Positions 52,613 through 62,400 of a stretch of 64,000 bases of DNA are shown one piece after another (position 1 is the first letter of the stretch; every line of letters starts with the position of its first letter). The notes beneath the pieces are model-generated. The model did not search any database and was not told the DNA's origin. It saw only the letters and a program-made list of their open reading frames with translations. Position numbers and translations under genes: made by a program. The stretch is from contig DEFJ01000029.1 of the NCBI GenBank assembly GCA_002350725.1, positions 20,671 through 84,670 of the forward strand. The letters run 5' to 3'. Source of the stretch: Cyanobacteria bacterium UBA2855 (lineage in GTDB: Bacteria > Cyanobacteriota > Vampirovibrionia > Gastranaerophilales > Gastranaerophilaceae).

Positions 52613-53965
52613 TTACTCCATATTAAATAAGTTATGTAGCGATGTTATATTTCCATAAGTAATACAAAAGATTATTATATCAGGCTTATATTCTAGTATT
52701 TCTTCCTCATAATATTTCATAATTTTGAACTCTTCTTCTGCTTTTATATTTTTTACGTTGTTATTTCTTATGCGTTTAACATTTTTAAATGTGAATGGTA
52801 TAAATTCGGTTAGATTTTCATTCATACTTGTGCCTAACTGTATAACTCTATAATTCGCACCATAATTGTATTTAAAGATTTTTCCACGGTGGTATTTTGT
52901 ATCAATAATAGTTTCTTTAAGATTGTTAAAGTCTTTATGTTTATAATAAGTGTAGTTATAATTATGGTAACTACTACATATAAAATCAGGAAGTCCAAGT
53001 CTCCAACAATCTTGCCCTTTATTATAATCCCTCGGAAACTCTCCTCTAATCATCTTGTTATAAGTATGATTAAAATCATTGTTTTTTAAAACTTTTATAT
53101 TTGGATAATCTTTTATAATTTCTTTCATTAATTCTTTATATCCAATGAATGTTCCATCATCTGTCCAATGGTGCTCTGTTTTAAAGTATACTTGTTTCCC
53201 GTTCTTTACGGCATTTAGCATTTCTTTATACGGATATATTATTTTTATTTTATTTTCTTGGTTTATTCTTTTTATGTAATCTAAAAATACTGTATGTTTA
53301 TTAGTGTCATTAATATAATTTAGCTGTGTTGTGTGTATATCTGCTTTTTGTGGAACAATTAGTATATATAACTTAATATTATGTTTATTACACCAATCAT
53401 TGAAGTCATATAATGCTTTGAAATTGCTTTTTATAGTATCTATATCCATGTGTCCAAAACTCCATTTAGGATATGTAGTTTTGGTTTTCTTGTCAAAATA
53501 ACCATTGTCACACTTATTTGCTATTAAATACATTATATAAGTGCGTAAGTTAGTAATGGCATATCTTAAATTAAATCTGTCATTGAACCAATTGTTAAAA
53601 TCTGTGCCGTAGGTATAGTTAATTTGTCCGTTTGTTATAAATGGTTTATATTTTGCAAGTGTTCGATTCTCTCTTTCTGATATTTGTGATTTTGTATCTA
53701 TATGGCTCATAGGAATAAATAACATCACAAAAAATATTGCTAAAAATATAATCTCAATTCTTGATTGATGTTTTATTTCTTTAAAGTCAACAAGATATTC
53801 CGTAAGTTTCAGTCCAAACAAATAAGATAAAATCAGAATTATTGTAAATACAAAAAATTCAAAGTGTGCGTGATGTGCTGCCTTGAAAATCAACCAGAAT
53901 TTATTTGTCAAGGCAAGTACAGCCAGTGTTATAATAAATGCTATAATGTATCTCTTCTTAATCAT
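52613..53965 (-). CDS. AlgJ/AlgX-like O-acetyltransferase (SGNH/DHHW-like)
   Basis: This 450-residue protein has two N-terminal membrane segments (about 8-28 and 35-60), a third near 72-90, and a large extracytoplasmic domain. RENRTLAKYKPF, WFNDRFNLRYAI and FKTEHHWTDDGTFIGY match the AlgJ/AlgX-type SGNH-like acetyltransferases, the last with the catalytic His-rich element. It would receive acetyl from the MBOAT partner. Base composition is more A/T-rich than its neighbours, with frequent Tyr, Asn, Lys and Ile. Confidence 0.75.
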   Translation of the reverse strand: MIKKRYIIAFIITLAVLALTNKFWLIFKAAHHAHFEFFVFTIILILSYLFGLKLTEYLVDFKEIKHQSRIEIIFLAIFFVMLFIPMSHIDTKSQISERENRTLAKYKPFITNGQINYTYGTDFNNWFNDRFNLRYAITNLRTYIMYLIANKCDNGYFDKKTKTTYPKWSFGHMDIDTIKSNFKALYDFNDWCNKHNIKLYILIVPQKADIHTTQLNYINDTNKHTVFLDYIKRINQENKIKIIYPYKEMLNAVKNGKQVYFKTEHHWTDDGTFIGYKELMKEIIKDYPNIKVLKNNDFNHTYNKMIRGEFPRDYNKGQDCWRLGLPDFICSSYHNYNYTYYKHKDFNNLKETIIDTKYHRGKIFKYNYGANYRVIQLGTSMNENLTEFIPFTFKNVKRIRNNNVKNIKAEEEFKIMKYYEEEILEYKPDIIIFCITYGNITSLHNLFNME

Positions 53966-54028
53966 ACTCTGTTATCTATACACTATTATCAATAGAACAT
54001 GTTCAATACTAGATTAAAATAAAATTAT

Positions 54029-54325
54029 ATGCAAGATTATGCGGATGAATCTGATACAAAACTTATTAATGCACGCAAAAGTGAACTTTTGCGTGTAATA
54101 GGAAGCCTTATACGTAAAGAGAGAAAACATCTTAATAAGGGTATAAACGTTTTCTCTTATGAGTATGATATAGGTAACGGTTTATTGTCTAAACTTGAGA
54201 ACGGGCAAGCCGATTCAAGAATTTCAACATTATGGAAATTATCAAATGCCTTTGGGTTAAAGTGTTCAGAGTTTATCAAGATGGTTGAAGATTCTTTGCC
54301 GCGTGATTTTAATTTTTATGAATAA
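54029..54325 (+). CDS. XRE-family helix-turn-helix regulator
   Basis: This 98-residue DNA-binding protein has an HTH with VIGSLIRKERKHLNKGINVFSYEYDIGNGLLSKLENGQADSRIS-like segments (split across residues 24-67), followed by LWKLSNAFGLKCSEF, the usual XRE frame. It is divergent from the acetyltransferase gene, and a GAACATGTTC palindrome lies between them, a possible operator. Targets are unknown. Its end converges with dfx, 3 nt away. Confidence 0.78.
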   Translation: MQDYADESDTKLINARKSELLRVIGSLIRKERKHLNKGINVFSYEYDIGNGLLSKLENGQADSRISTLWKLSNAFGLKCSEFIKMVEDSLPRDFNFYE

Positions 54326-54328
54326 ATT

Positions 54329-54715
54329 TTAGTTGTTGTTTTCACCCCAAAGTTCGTGTATATTGCAAAATTCTATAAATTTTGTTGCATCTGAGGTGTA
54401 ACTTACTTCAAATTCTGGTTTTTCTTCCGGATAGAAATATTTGAGATGCAATTCGTTGTTTTTTGAATCTATACCTTCTATAAATTGTATGTAGTGTTCC
54501 GCTATCATTGGATGAGTGTTTACGTTTACATATTTTTTTTCATCTCTATGTTCAATTTTGGGTGCATGTTTTTCGCCTAATTCATTTGTGTCATATTGTA
54601 CTTGCAATTTCTTCATAGGTTGATTGCAGCATACAAGTTCTCCAAAACTATCCAATAAGACTTGTACTACATTCCCACAGACTTCGCATTTATAAATTTC
54701 AAATCTTTTTGTCAT
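54329..54715 (-). CDS. dfx: Desulfoferrodoxin / superoxide reductase (2Fe type)
   Basis: This 128-residue protein reduces superoxide to peroxide in anaerobes. The N-terminal rubredoxin-like centre has CEVCG and CCNQP cysteines. The catalytic Fe site shows EKHAPKIE, THPMIAEHYIQFIE and CNIHELW, giving the His4-Cys ligands. I use the ATG at 54715 with GGAG upstream. It indicates an oxygen-sensitive organism that meets occasional oxygen. A terminator-like palindrome lies upstream at 54797-54826, where the preceding gene ends. Confidence 0.93.
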   Translation of the reverse strand: MTKRFEIYKCEVCGNVVQVLLDSFGELVCCNQPMKKLQVQYDTNELGEKHAPKIEHRDEKKYVNVNTHPMIAEHYIQFIEGIDSKNNELHLKYFYPEEKPEFEVSYTSDATKFIEFCNIHELWGENNN

Positions 54716-54796
54716 TGTTATCTCCTTTTGTTTGTTCTGAGTATACGTTGACAAAGAGCTAAATATCTATTCTCCGATTGGATAAATTTTACAAAA

Positions 54797-54826
54797 CAAA
54801 GGCAGGATAAATTTATCCTGCCTTTG
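54797..54826 (-). terminator. Palindromic terminator between the Spy-like gene and dfx
   Basis: CAAAGGCAGGATAAA meets TTTATCCTGCCTTTG as a 30-base perfect inverted repeat, 38 nt past the Spy-like stop. Confidence 0.7.
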
Positions 54827-54863
54827 CTGCCCAATCCTCTTAGGACAAATAGTTTTTATCTTT

Positions 54864-55424
54864 TTATTCTTGAGGCGGAACAGGTCTGTCCTCAAATTCA
54901 CCTCTTGGTGGCATTCTTAGAGGGGATTTTTTGTGAGCCTTTTCAAATTTCTTTCTGCCTTCTTTTTTAATTTTTTGTAGTTCTGTTTTTTGTTTATCAG
55001 TTAAGATTGCTTCAAATTCTTTCATGTTTTTCATTTGAATTTCTCTCATTTGATGTTTTAATTCTCTGCATTCTTTTCTCAATTGAACAATTTTCTGAGC
55101 TTGTTCTTCCGGAGTAGCTTGAGAACGTTTTACTGCTGCAATTTCTTCACGTTTTAGAGCAAGTTTGTCTGCTATAGGCTTGATTTGTTCAAACCCTTTT
55201 TGGTGAATTTCTTTTGCTTTAGCTTTTTGCTCGTCTGTTAATTTTAATTTTTTATCAAAATCAACTTTACCCGGAGCCATATGTGGTCTGTGCATTTTCT
55301 TAGGACAGCTTGTGCATTGTTGTTTGGCTGTTTTTTGAGTTACTGTTGTGTTTTCGTCTGCGGCAAAGGCTTGAGCCGATACCGTCATAGCTAAAATTGC
55401 CGTTAATACTAATAATTTTTTCAT
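54864..55424 (-). CDS. Spy/CpxP-like periplasmic protein
   Basis: This 186-residue protein has a signal peptide (MKKLLVLTAILAMTVSAQAFA). A short region with CTSCPKKMHRPHMAPG (possible metal ligands Cys, His, Met) is followed by a long helical hairpin with KLTDEQKAKAKEIHQ and ILTDKQKTELQKI, the two LTxxQ motifs of Spy/CpxP/CnrX-type proteins. It ends in a Pro-rich tail. It follows the sigma-factor gene by 20 nt. By analogy to CnrX it could be a periplasmic metal or stress sensor for this sigma/anti-sigma pair; alternatively it is a chaperone target of the sigma factor. Confidence 0.78.
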   Translation of the reverse strand: MKKLLVLTAILAMTVSAQAFAADENTTVTQKTAKQQCTSCPKKMHRPHMAPGKVDFDKKLKLTDEQKAKAKEIHQKGFEQIKPIADKLALKREEIAAVKRSQATPEEQAQKIVQLRKECRELKHQMREIQMKNMKEFEAILTDKQKTELQKIKKEGRKKFEKAHKKSPLRMPPRGEFEDRPVPPQE

Positions 55425-55444
55425 ATCTAAACCCTTTCTATTTG

Positions 55445-55942
55445 TTATAGTAAGTCTTCCAATTCTTGTGCCAATTGCTTTTTTGCATTGAAAAGTCTTG
55501 ATTTGATTGTTCCTACCGGACATTTATATTTTTGCGCGCATTCTTCATATGTATGTCCGTATACTTCACAATACAATATTACTTCTTTGAATTTTGGTTT
55601 CAGGTTATTTATTGCCTGAGTTATTCTTTTTTGTCTGTCATTTGTGACAAGTCGTAGTTCCGGAGTCTCCTTCTTGTCTTTTATGACATCAAACGTATTG
55701 TCGTCCTCATTTATAAGTTTTTCATGCTTTACCACGGATGATTTTAGATAATCCTTGGTTACATTTTTGGTTATGGTTGAAATCCAGCTTTTTATGCTTC
55801 CTCTTTCTTCATATTTATCGGCATTCTTCCATACCTTTAAATATACTTCTTGTTCAAGGTCTTCATTTTGTTCGCCGGAAATCATTTTTATTATATTTCT
55901 GACATTTTCTTTATTCGTCTTTATTATTTCTCTTAAATTCAT
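55445..55942 (-). CDS. ECF sigma factor
   Basis: This 165-residue sigma-70-family protein has region 2 (ISGEQNEDLEQEVYLKVWKN and SIKSWISTITKNVTKDYL) and region 4 (VILYCEVYGHTYEECAQKYKCPVGTIKSRL), without regions 1.1 and 3. It begins at an ATG that overlaps the stop of the anti-sigma gene (TAATG), which couples their translation. The Spy-like gene follows. It probably directs an envelope-stress or metal-response regulon that may include this operon. Confidence 0.88.
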   Translation of the reverse strand: MNLREIIKTNKENVRNIIKMISGEQNEDLEQEVYLKVWKNADKYEERGSIKSWISTITKNVTKDYLKSSVVKHEKLINEDDNTFDVIKDKKETPELRLVTNDRQKRITQAINNLKPKFKEVILYCEVYGHTYEECAQKYKCPVGTIKSRLFNAKKQLAQELEDLL

Positions 55943-56286
55943 TAATCCACCATTATTAGCCCGTACGAATCAACAGGCAAACCATAATCTTCTACCGTCA
56001 TTGTTTGTCCGTACAGGATAGTATCGTGTACATCAGGGTTGAAATTTATTACCCCTAACGTCGAAACAAGAATAACAAGGGCAAAAGATGCACAAGCCAT
56101 TTTTAATCTTGCACTTGTTCTTCTTTGTTCTCTTATCTTTGGTGCAACTTCTGCTATCAAGTCTGAAACTCGTTGCATTTTTTCATGTTCTTTTCTGCAA
56201 TCTTCACAAGTTTCAAGATGTGATGTCAGTTTTTCGTCATCACCAAAGATAAAAAGTCCTTCGTATTGTTTACATTTATCTGTCAT
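55942..56286 (-). CDS. Zinc-finger (ZAS) anti-sigma factor with one membrane helix
   Basis: This 114-residue protein has the ZAS zinc motif H23-x3-C27-x2-C30 in its cytoplasmic part, one membrane helix at about 65-83, and a short periplasmic tail of about 30 residues. It should hold the adjacent ECF sigma factor at the membrane until a signal arrives. It is first in the operon, before sigma, which is the reverse of the common order. GAGG precedes the ATG. Confidence 0.85.
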   Translation of the reverse strand: MTDKCKQYEGLFIFGDDEKLTSHLETCEDCRKEHEKMQRVSDLIAEVAPKIREQRRTSARLKMACASFALVILVSTLGVINFNPDVHDTILYGQTMTVEDYGLPVDSYGLIMVD

Positions 56287-56429
56287 ATTTTTAACCTCTA
56301 TATTATGATAACGAATTAAAAATGAAAATGTTCATTTTTTTATTTTCTCTTAATATTTCGTAATTAAATGAGCAAAATAATTTATTCACGAGTTTTGTAA
56401 TGGATGAAAATTTGTGAAAAGGAGAAATT

Positions 56430-56933
56430 ATGGACTCAATTAACAACAATGTGTCATTCGGTTCAACGAAACTTAAAATGGTTGGAGCCTTAGCAGATAA
56501 TATAGGTTGCCCAAAGACTTTTGAAAAAGCAGGAACTTGTTTGAGAGAAATGACGAAAGATATGCCTGATAATACTTTGTATATGTGGCAGCAAGGTGAT
56601 AAATACTGTTTCGGACTTAATCCCGAGCAGGAAGTAACTTCCCAACTTACTCAAGCCGTAGGCAGAGATACAATGGGTTATTTATTGATGGAAAAAGGGT
56701 TTAAGGGTATTGCAAATTTCTTAAAAACTATGGTAAGGGTGCTTAATAACAGACAAAAGCTTGTAAGAATGGCTACAAACGGTTCAGCAACGAATGCAAA
56801 TATTGATTCTGCAAGAATGTTTTCAAAAGATTCATCAATAGGTAATGTCTTAAAAACTAAATTCCCTGAAGATGGTTTATACACTGAGTATATTGACCTT
56901 AACAGAGCCGGTGAATGTATTCACGTTGAGTAA
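56430..56933 (+). CDS. Unknown small protein
   Basis: This 167-residue soluble protein begins MDSINNNVSFGSTKLKMVG, with a strong AAAGGAG Shine-Dalgarno and a terminator after the stop. Phrases such as KDMPDNTLYMWQQGDKYCFGL and MGYLLMEKGFKGIANFLK show a folded, mixed domain. No signal peptide or membrane segment. I do not recognise it. It is divergent from the anti-sigma gene and convergent with pnp. Confidence 0.65.
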   Translation: MDSINNNVSFGSTKLKMVGALADNIGCPKTFEKAGTCLREMTKDMPDNTLYMWQQGDKYCFGLNPEQEVTSQLTQAVGRDTMGYLLMEKGFKGIANFLKTMVRVLNNRQKLVRMATNGSATNANIDSARMFSKDSSIGNVLKTKFPEDGLYTEYIDLNRAGECIHVE

Positions 56934-56958
56934 TTAATATAAATATTTTATGCGTAAT

Positions 56959-56992
56959 AAAAAATCCCTAAAACTAAATTTTAGGGATTTTT
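56959..56992. terminator. Bidirectional terminator between 56430 gene and pnp
   Basis: AAAAAATCCCTAAAA pairs with TTTTAGGGATTTTT, A- and T-flanked, usable by both converging genes. Confidence 0.8.
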
Positions 56993-57012
56993 GTTATATT
57001 GTTTGAATTTTA

Positions 57013-59157
57013 TTAACCGTTAAATTGTGCTTTTTCTTCTTCGCTAACACCTTTGATAGTTAAGTTAACTCTGCCTTTATCGTCAATTTTTATAACTTTA
57101 ACGATAACTTCATCGCCAACATTCAAGTGCGGCTCAATCGTTTCAATTCTCTCGTTACAAACTTGAGAAATATGAACCATACCGTCTTTACCCGGCGCAA
57201 GTTCAACAAACGCACCAATAGGTATAATTCTTACAACTTTACCTTTAACAATCATTCCCGGTTCAGGTTTGAAGGTCAATTCTTTAATCATACGAGTCGC
57301 AATCTTAGCACCTTCTTGATCATTTGATGTAATAGTTACAACACCAGTATCTTGAATGTCAATTTCAGCGCCTGACGCATCAATGATTGCTCGAATTTGC
57401 TTTCCTCCCGGTCCGATAACCGTTCCGATATCTTCAACAGGAATTGTCATTGTTGTAATGCTTGGTGCAAACGGAGAAAGCGGTCCCGGTTCAGTGATAG
57501 CTTCTCTCATCTTCGATAAGATATGCAATCTTCCTTCTTTTGCTTGGAATAAGGCTCTTCTTAATGTTTCATTAGGAATACCTTTTGCTTTCATATCCAT
57601 TTGTAAAGCTGTGATACCGGTATCGTTACCTGTAACTTTGAAGTCCATATCGCCGAGGAAGTCTTCAATCCCCTGAATATCTGTTAATACAACAGGTTCA
57701 TAGCCTTCTTCTTTTATCATACCCATTGCAACGCCGCCAATCATACATTTAACAGGAACACCTGCGTTCATCAAAGCCATTGAGCTTCCGCAAGTAGAAC
57801 CCATTGATGTAGAGCCGTTTGACTCCAATACATCTGACGTTACACGAATTGTATAGCCAAATTCTTCTTGAGAAGGAAGTGCCGGAACGTTTGCTCTTTC
57901 TGCCAAATGTCCGTGACCAACTTCACGTCTGCCGGGACCTCTTAACGGTTTTACTTCACCTACAGAAAATCCAGGGAATATGTATTTATGCATATATGTT
58001 TTTTCTGTTTGAGGATCAACGCCATCAAGTTCTTGTTTCATTCCTGGACCTGCAAGAGTAGCAACCGAAAGAATTTGGGTTTGTCCTCTTGTAAATACCG
58101 CAGAACCGTGAGCTCTTGGAATAACACCAACTTCGCACCAGATAGGACGAACTTCATTATATTTACGACCATCTGCACGAACACCTTCATCAAGAATCAT
58201 TGCACGCATAACGTGTTTTTCAGCAGCTTTAAATTCTTCTGCTACAAAGTCAATACCTGTTTCTTCAATAATTTTCTTGATGTAATGGTCTTCAGGAAGA
58301 GCTTCAATTTTTTCTTTAACTAATTTCTTAGCTTCTTCCAATTTGTTTTGTCTGTATTCTCTATCGAAGTTATGGTATGCATCGTGAATCATATCGTGTG
58401 CAGTTTCTTCAATAATTTTAGCGATTTCAGAGGTATCGTAAGGATTTACGAACACTTCTTTTTCAACTCCACACATTTTTGCGAATTCAACTTGAGCTTC
58501 ACATTGTTTTTTAATTTCGCCTTGAGCGAACTCAACAGCATTCATAATATCGTCTTCAGTAACGAATTTACATCCTGCTTCAACCATGATAACGCTATCG
58601 TGAGTACCTGCTACAACTATATCCAAGTCAGACTTGTCTGCTTGCTGATGTGTAGGATTTGCAATAAAGTTTCCGTTTTCGTCACGACTTACTCTGACTG
58701 CACCGATAGGTCCTTCAAACGGAGCTCCTGATAGCATTAACGCACAAGATGCACCTAACATAGCAAGTGTATCAGGTTGATTCTGTTGATCGTAGCTGAA
58801 TAATTGTGCAACAATTTGTATATCATTTCTGTAACCTTTTGGGAATAAAGGTCTGATTGGTCTGTCGATTAATCTTGAAATAAGAATAGCCTTGTCGCTG
58901 GATTTACCTTCCGAACGATTGTATCCGCCCGGAATACGACCGATGGCAGACATTCTCTCTTCGTAATCAATAAGTAACGGGAAGAAATCAATACCAACTC
59001 TTGGTTCTTTTGATACTACGCAGTGAACAAATAACATTGTATCACCGCATCTTACCGTAACAGAACCGTTAGTAGAATTAGCATATTTCCCTGTTTCAAC
59101 CGTAACGGTTTTACCGCCGATTTCAATTTCAAACTTTTTAGTTTCAGGTATTGCCAT
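57013..59157 (-). CDS. pnp: Polyribonucleotide nucleotidyltransferase (PNPase)
   Basis: This 714-residue enzyme degrades RNA 3' to 5' using phosphate. It has the first RNase PH domain (with ERMSAIGRIPGGYNRSEGKS), a helical linker, the second RNase PH domain (HKYIFPGFSVGEVKP, STSMGSTCGSSMALMNAG), a KH domain (about 560-620, VIGPGGKQIRAI) and an S1 domain (about 625-700). Length is typical. A TTTACT-17-TACAAT promoter and a leader hairpin lie upstream, and rpsO is not adjacent. Confidence 0.96.
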   Translation of the reverse strand: MAIPETKKFEIEIGGKTVTVETGKYANSTNGSVTVRCGDTMLFVHCVVSKEPRVGIDFFPLLIDYEERMSAIGRIPGGYNRSEGKSSDKAILISRLIDRPIRPLFPKGYRNDIQIVAQLFSYDQQNQPDTLAMLGASCALMLSGAPFEGPIGAVRVSRDENGNFIANPTHQQADKSDLDIVVAGTHDSVIMVEAGCKFVTEDDIMNAVEFAQGEIKKQCEAQVEFAKMCGVEKEVFVNPYDTSEIAKIIEETAHDMIHDAYHNFDREYRQNKLEEAKKLVKEKIEALPEDHYIKKIIEETGIDFVAEEFKAAEKHVMRAMILDEGVRADGRKYNEVRPIWCEVGVIPRAHGSAVFTRGQTQILSVATLAGPGMKQELDGVDPQTEKTYMHKYIFPGFSVGEVKPLRGPGRREVGHGHLAERANVPALPSQEEFGYTIRVTSDVLESNGSTSMGSTCGSSMALMNAGVPVKCMIGGVAMGMIKEEGYEPVVLTDIQGIEDFLGDMDFKVTGNDTGITALQMDMKAKGIPNETLRRALFQAKEGRLHILSKMREAITEPGPLSPFAPSITTMTIPVEDIGTVIGPGGKQIRAIIDASGAEIDIQDTGVVTITSNDQEGAKIATRMIKELTFKPEPGMIVKGKVVRIIPIGAFVELAPGKDGMVHISQVCNERIETIEPHLNVGDEVIVKVIKIDDKGRVNLTIKGVSEEEKAQFNG

Positions 59158-59171
59158 AATTTTCCTTTCTT

Positions 59172-59195
59172 GCGGGTTTCTATACCCACACCCGC
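59172..59195 (-). promoter_or_regulatory. Stem-loop in the pnp leader
   Basis: Minus strand GCGGGT-N12-ACCCGC ends 5 nt before the Shine-Dalgarno AAGGAAA. In E. coli a pnp leader stem is cut by RNase III for autoregulation; a similar role here is only a guess. Confidence 0.4.
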
Positions 59196-59226
59196 CTGTT
59201 AGTTATACACTTCTGTTTACTACCCG

Positions 59227-59255
59227 ATTGTATATTAAACATACCTAAAAGTAAA
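59227..59255 (-). promoter_or_regulatory. pnp promoter
   Basis: Minus strand TTTACT (59250-59255), 17 nt, TACAAT (59227-59232). Confidence 0.55.
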
Positions 59256-59288
59256 CTACATAAATTTTAATAAAATTTATAAAGTGTC

Positions 59289-59317
59289 TTGCGATTTAAA
59301 ATACGGTATGTTATAAT
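59289..59317 (+). promoter_or_regulatory. Sigma-70 promoter of the giant secreted protein gene
   Basis: TTGCGA (59289-59294), 17 nt, TG-T-TATAAT (TATAAT 59312-59317), extended -10. It would give a leader of about 110 nt. Confidence 0.65.
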
Positions 59318-59370
59318 TATATATATAATATATCTAATATAAAAATATGTAACGATTAATGGTCGAAGTA

Positions 59371-59398
59371 TAAAGTTTACCCCTGCATGTGCCGATAT
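59371..59398 (+). promoter_or_regulatory. Near-consensus sigma-28 promoter of the giant secreted protein gene
   Basis: TAAAGTTT (59371-59378), 12 nt, GCCGATAT (59391-59398). Both boxes match flagellar sigma consensus (GCCGATAT is the SigD form). The spacer is one base longer than the FliA optimum. The start codon is 35 nt downstream. Confidence 0.7.
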
Positions 59399-59432
59399 AA
59401 AGGTATGTGTAGATGGCATGAGGATTAAAGAG

Positions 59433-62400
59433 ATGAAAAAGGGTTGTTATAAAAGCTTGAAACGTAAAAATGCTAAGGGAAATTTCGGTTCAAAAGTTTT
59501 ATCTGCAGCGACATTAGCCGGACTCATGTTATTTGGTGCAAACGCAGCCAATGCAGATGAAAACTATGGTTCATCTTATCAATATGCTGACGGTATTATA
59601 ACCGGTGCTGCATCGGAATTAGTTCCTGAGCAAGGGACATTGGATGTTTTGCATGAAAGCGACCCGGAAGCATACCCTAACGGTAGTGCATATTCTATTG
59701 GAGATAGCGGAGTAATTCCGATAACTCAATATGAAATAGACAGTGCGACAAAAGGAATACTTGATACTCATGACAAATATATTGATATCTTGCAAAAGAC
59801 ATATGCAAACGGTACTATTAACTATTCTTGGGATGATGAAAATTACAAATTGAATACGACAATAAGTGGTGCCGCATCTAAAGGAACAAAATCAGGGAGT
59901 AACTATAACGGTGATTTTGTCGGAAATAACCAAGGTACAAGTGGTTCTGTACTGTATAATTCTAATTCTTCTTTGGATACCGTAAGAGGTAATTTTATTG
60001 GTAATTCATACAATTATGGCGGTGGTGCTGTATATAATAATTCATACTCAAGTGGAATGGGTATAAATGCAATTTTCGGTAATTTTGTCGGTAACAGTTC
60101 TATAAATTCTTCCGGTGGCGCTATATATAATTACACCTATTCGGACGGAAAGGGGATAAAATCTATTGTAGGTGATTTTATTGCAAATAGTTCCACATAT
60201 TCAGGAGGTGCTATTTATAATTATTCATCAGGTAATAACCCGGGTATAGAAACTATTGTAGGTGATTTTATTGCTAATAGCGTATCAGGGACCGGTGGTG
60301 TCGCCGGGGGTGCAATAAGTCATGCCGGTGTTATTAATGCCATTAACGGAAATTTTATCAATAATGCGGCACTTTATTTGCACGATAATAGTTATGTTGC
60401 ACAAGGCGGAGCGATTGCAACAACTTCTAATAATACTATTAATAATATTAAAGGTAATTTTATAGGCAATAGGGTATTATCAAAATCAACAGGTTCATAT
60501 CCTTACTATGCGGCACTTGGCGGTGCTATATCAAATTCAGCAAATCAATATAGTTATACTTCATTGATATCAGAGATAAGTGGTAATTTCGTCGGGAACT
60601 ATGTTGATGCCGTAAATACAGCATTAGGCGGAGCTATATCGAACTTTTCCAGAACTTATTATTCAGGTTATACGTCATCAATAACAATAAATAATATAAA
60701 AAGCGATTTTATTGGTAACCATGTAAAATCGGCAAATGCAACAGCATTAGGTGGAGCCATTTCCAACTATTTTTATCAATCTCAGGGTGCTATACAGATT
60801 GGTAATATCGAAGGTGATTTTGTTGGTAATTATGCTATATCTGAAAGTACTCAAAACAGTTCATACTCCCAAGGTGGTGCTATTGCCAATTTTATAAATG
60901 CATATTATTCATCTTATAGCCCAACCATAACAATAAATAAAATAAAAGGTAGTTTTATAGAAAACTATATTTCAAGTAAAGGTGCAAATTCCAGTGCAGG
61001 AACAGCTAATTACGGTGGAGCTATATCAAATAATATAACTAGATCCAATGGTAATATACATATAGGCACTATTGAAGGTAATTTTATTGGAAATAAAGTG
61101 CTTAAAGACTCTGTTGATAATTATATGGCAAATCATGGAGGTGGCGCAATTTCTAATTTTGTCGCAAGTTATGACACAAGTCAGAATCCTACAATAACTA
61201 TAGATAAAATTGAAGGTGATTTCATCGGTAATTCTACTATAAGTACCGATCGCTCAGAAGGTGGTGCTATTTTTAATGAAAGTCAGGGATGGTATGGAAG
61301 TAGCAGTATTGGAGAAATTAATGGAAATTATATAAATAATGTAGCAAAAGGTCAAGAGACTTTCGGTGGTGCAATTTATAGTGATAATGCTGGAATAGGT
61401 TGTATAACAGGGAATTTCATTTCTAATATGACCGATGACAGTAATGGGTCTACAACTGGCGGTGGTGCTATATTTAATGGAGGGACTATCAGTGATATAA
61501 ACGGTAATTTTAAAAATAATACAGCAAAATCTAATAGAGGAGGTTACGGCGGTGCTATTTTTAATCTTGTAGGTACAATTGGTAATATAACAGGGAATTT
61601 TGATAGCAATACCGTCAACGGACAAAATTATGATACAGTATCCGGCGGAGCAATTTCTAATGCAAATGGAAGCATAAAAAATATTATAGGTGATTTTACA
61701 AACAATTCAGCTACTTCTTTATATAATTATGCTCAGGGTGGAGCAATAGGCACATGGGGTTTAATTGCTTCAAATGCAGATGATGCAGAAAAGGTGAATG
61801 TATATCAATATACTTATACCAAAACCAGTACGGGTGAAACTGTTACATATTGGAATGCCTCAACTAAAACAAGTATAGATAATGCCATTGCTGCCGGCAA
61901 AAAACTTGTAATCTCATTATACAGCAACAGTTATCAGGCATCTGACAGTCAATGGGATAATATTCAAAATAATATAGCAAGCGGTACATATATAACAACA
62001 GACCCAACTTCAACTTTGACAGATAATGATATCTGGCATCCTGAAGGGGGTATTATAAATACAAATTTCTTAAATAACTATGCAAAAGGAAGTTATTCAA
62101 ATACAAATACACATGGCGGTGCTATATATTTAAGTAGTTTACCGTTAAATTTAATTGCAGATGGTAACGTAGCACATAATAGCGGTATTTCAAAGATTTC
62201 AGGCAACTATATACAAATTGGAGAAACAATGAGCAATGAAGCTATTTATGTTGGTACAAATGCCTCTCTAAACTTTATTGCTCAAAATAACGGACAATTC
62301 ATAATAGATGACTATATTAACGGAGAGAAGGATAATTACTTGGTAACCTTCAAGGGAGATGATACCGGTAGGATTAATCTGTATAATGATGTGAAAAAGG

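Noticed and set aside
53995..54004. GAACATGTTC as a LexA (SOS) box
   Set aside because: LexA boxes of this form need four bases between GAAC and GTTC; here there are two. It is kept only as a possible XRE operator.
55805..55830. GCCGATAA on the minus strand with TAAA upstream
   Set aside because: It lies inside the ECF sigma coding sequence; the TAAA is 13 nt away rather than 15, so it is probably chance.
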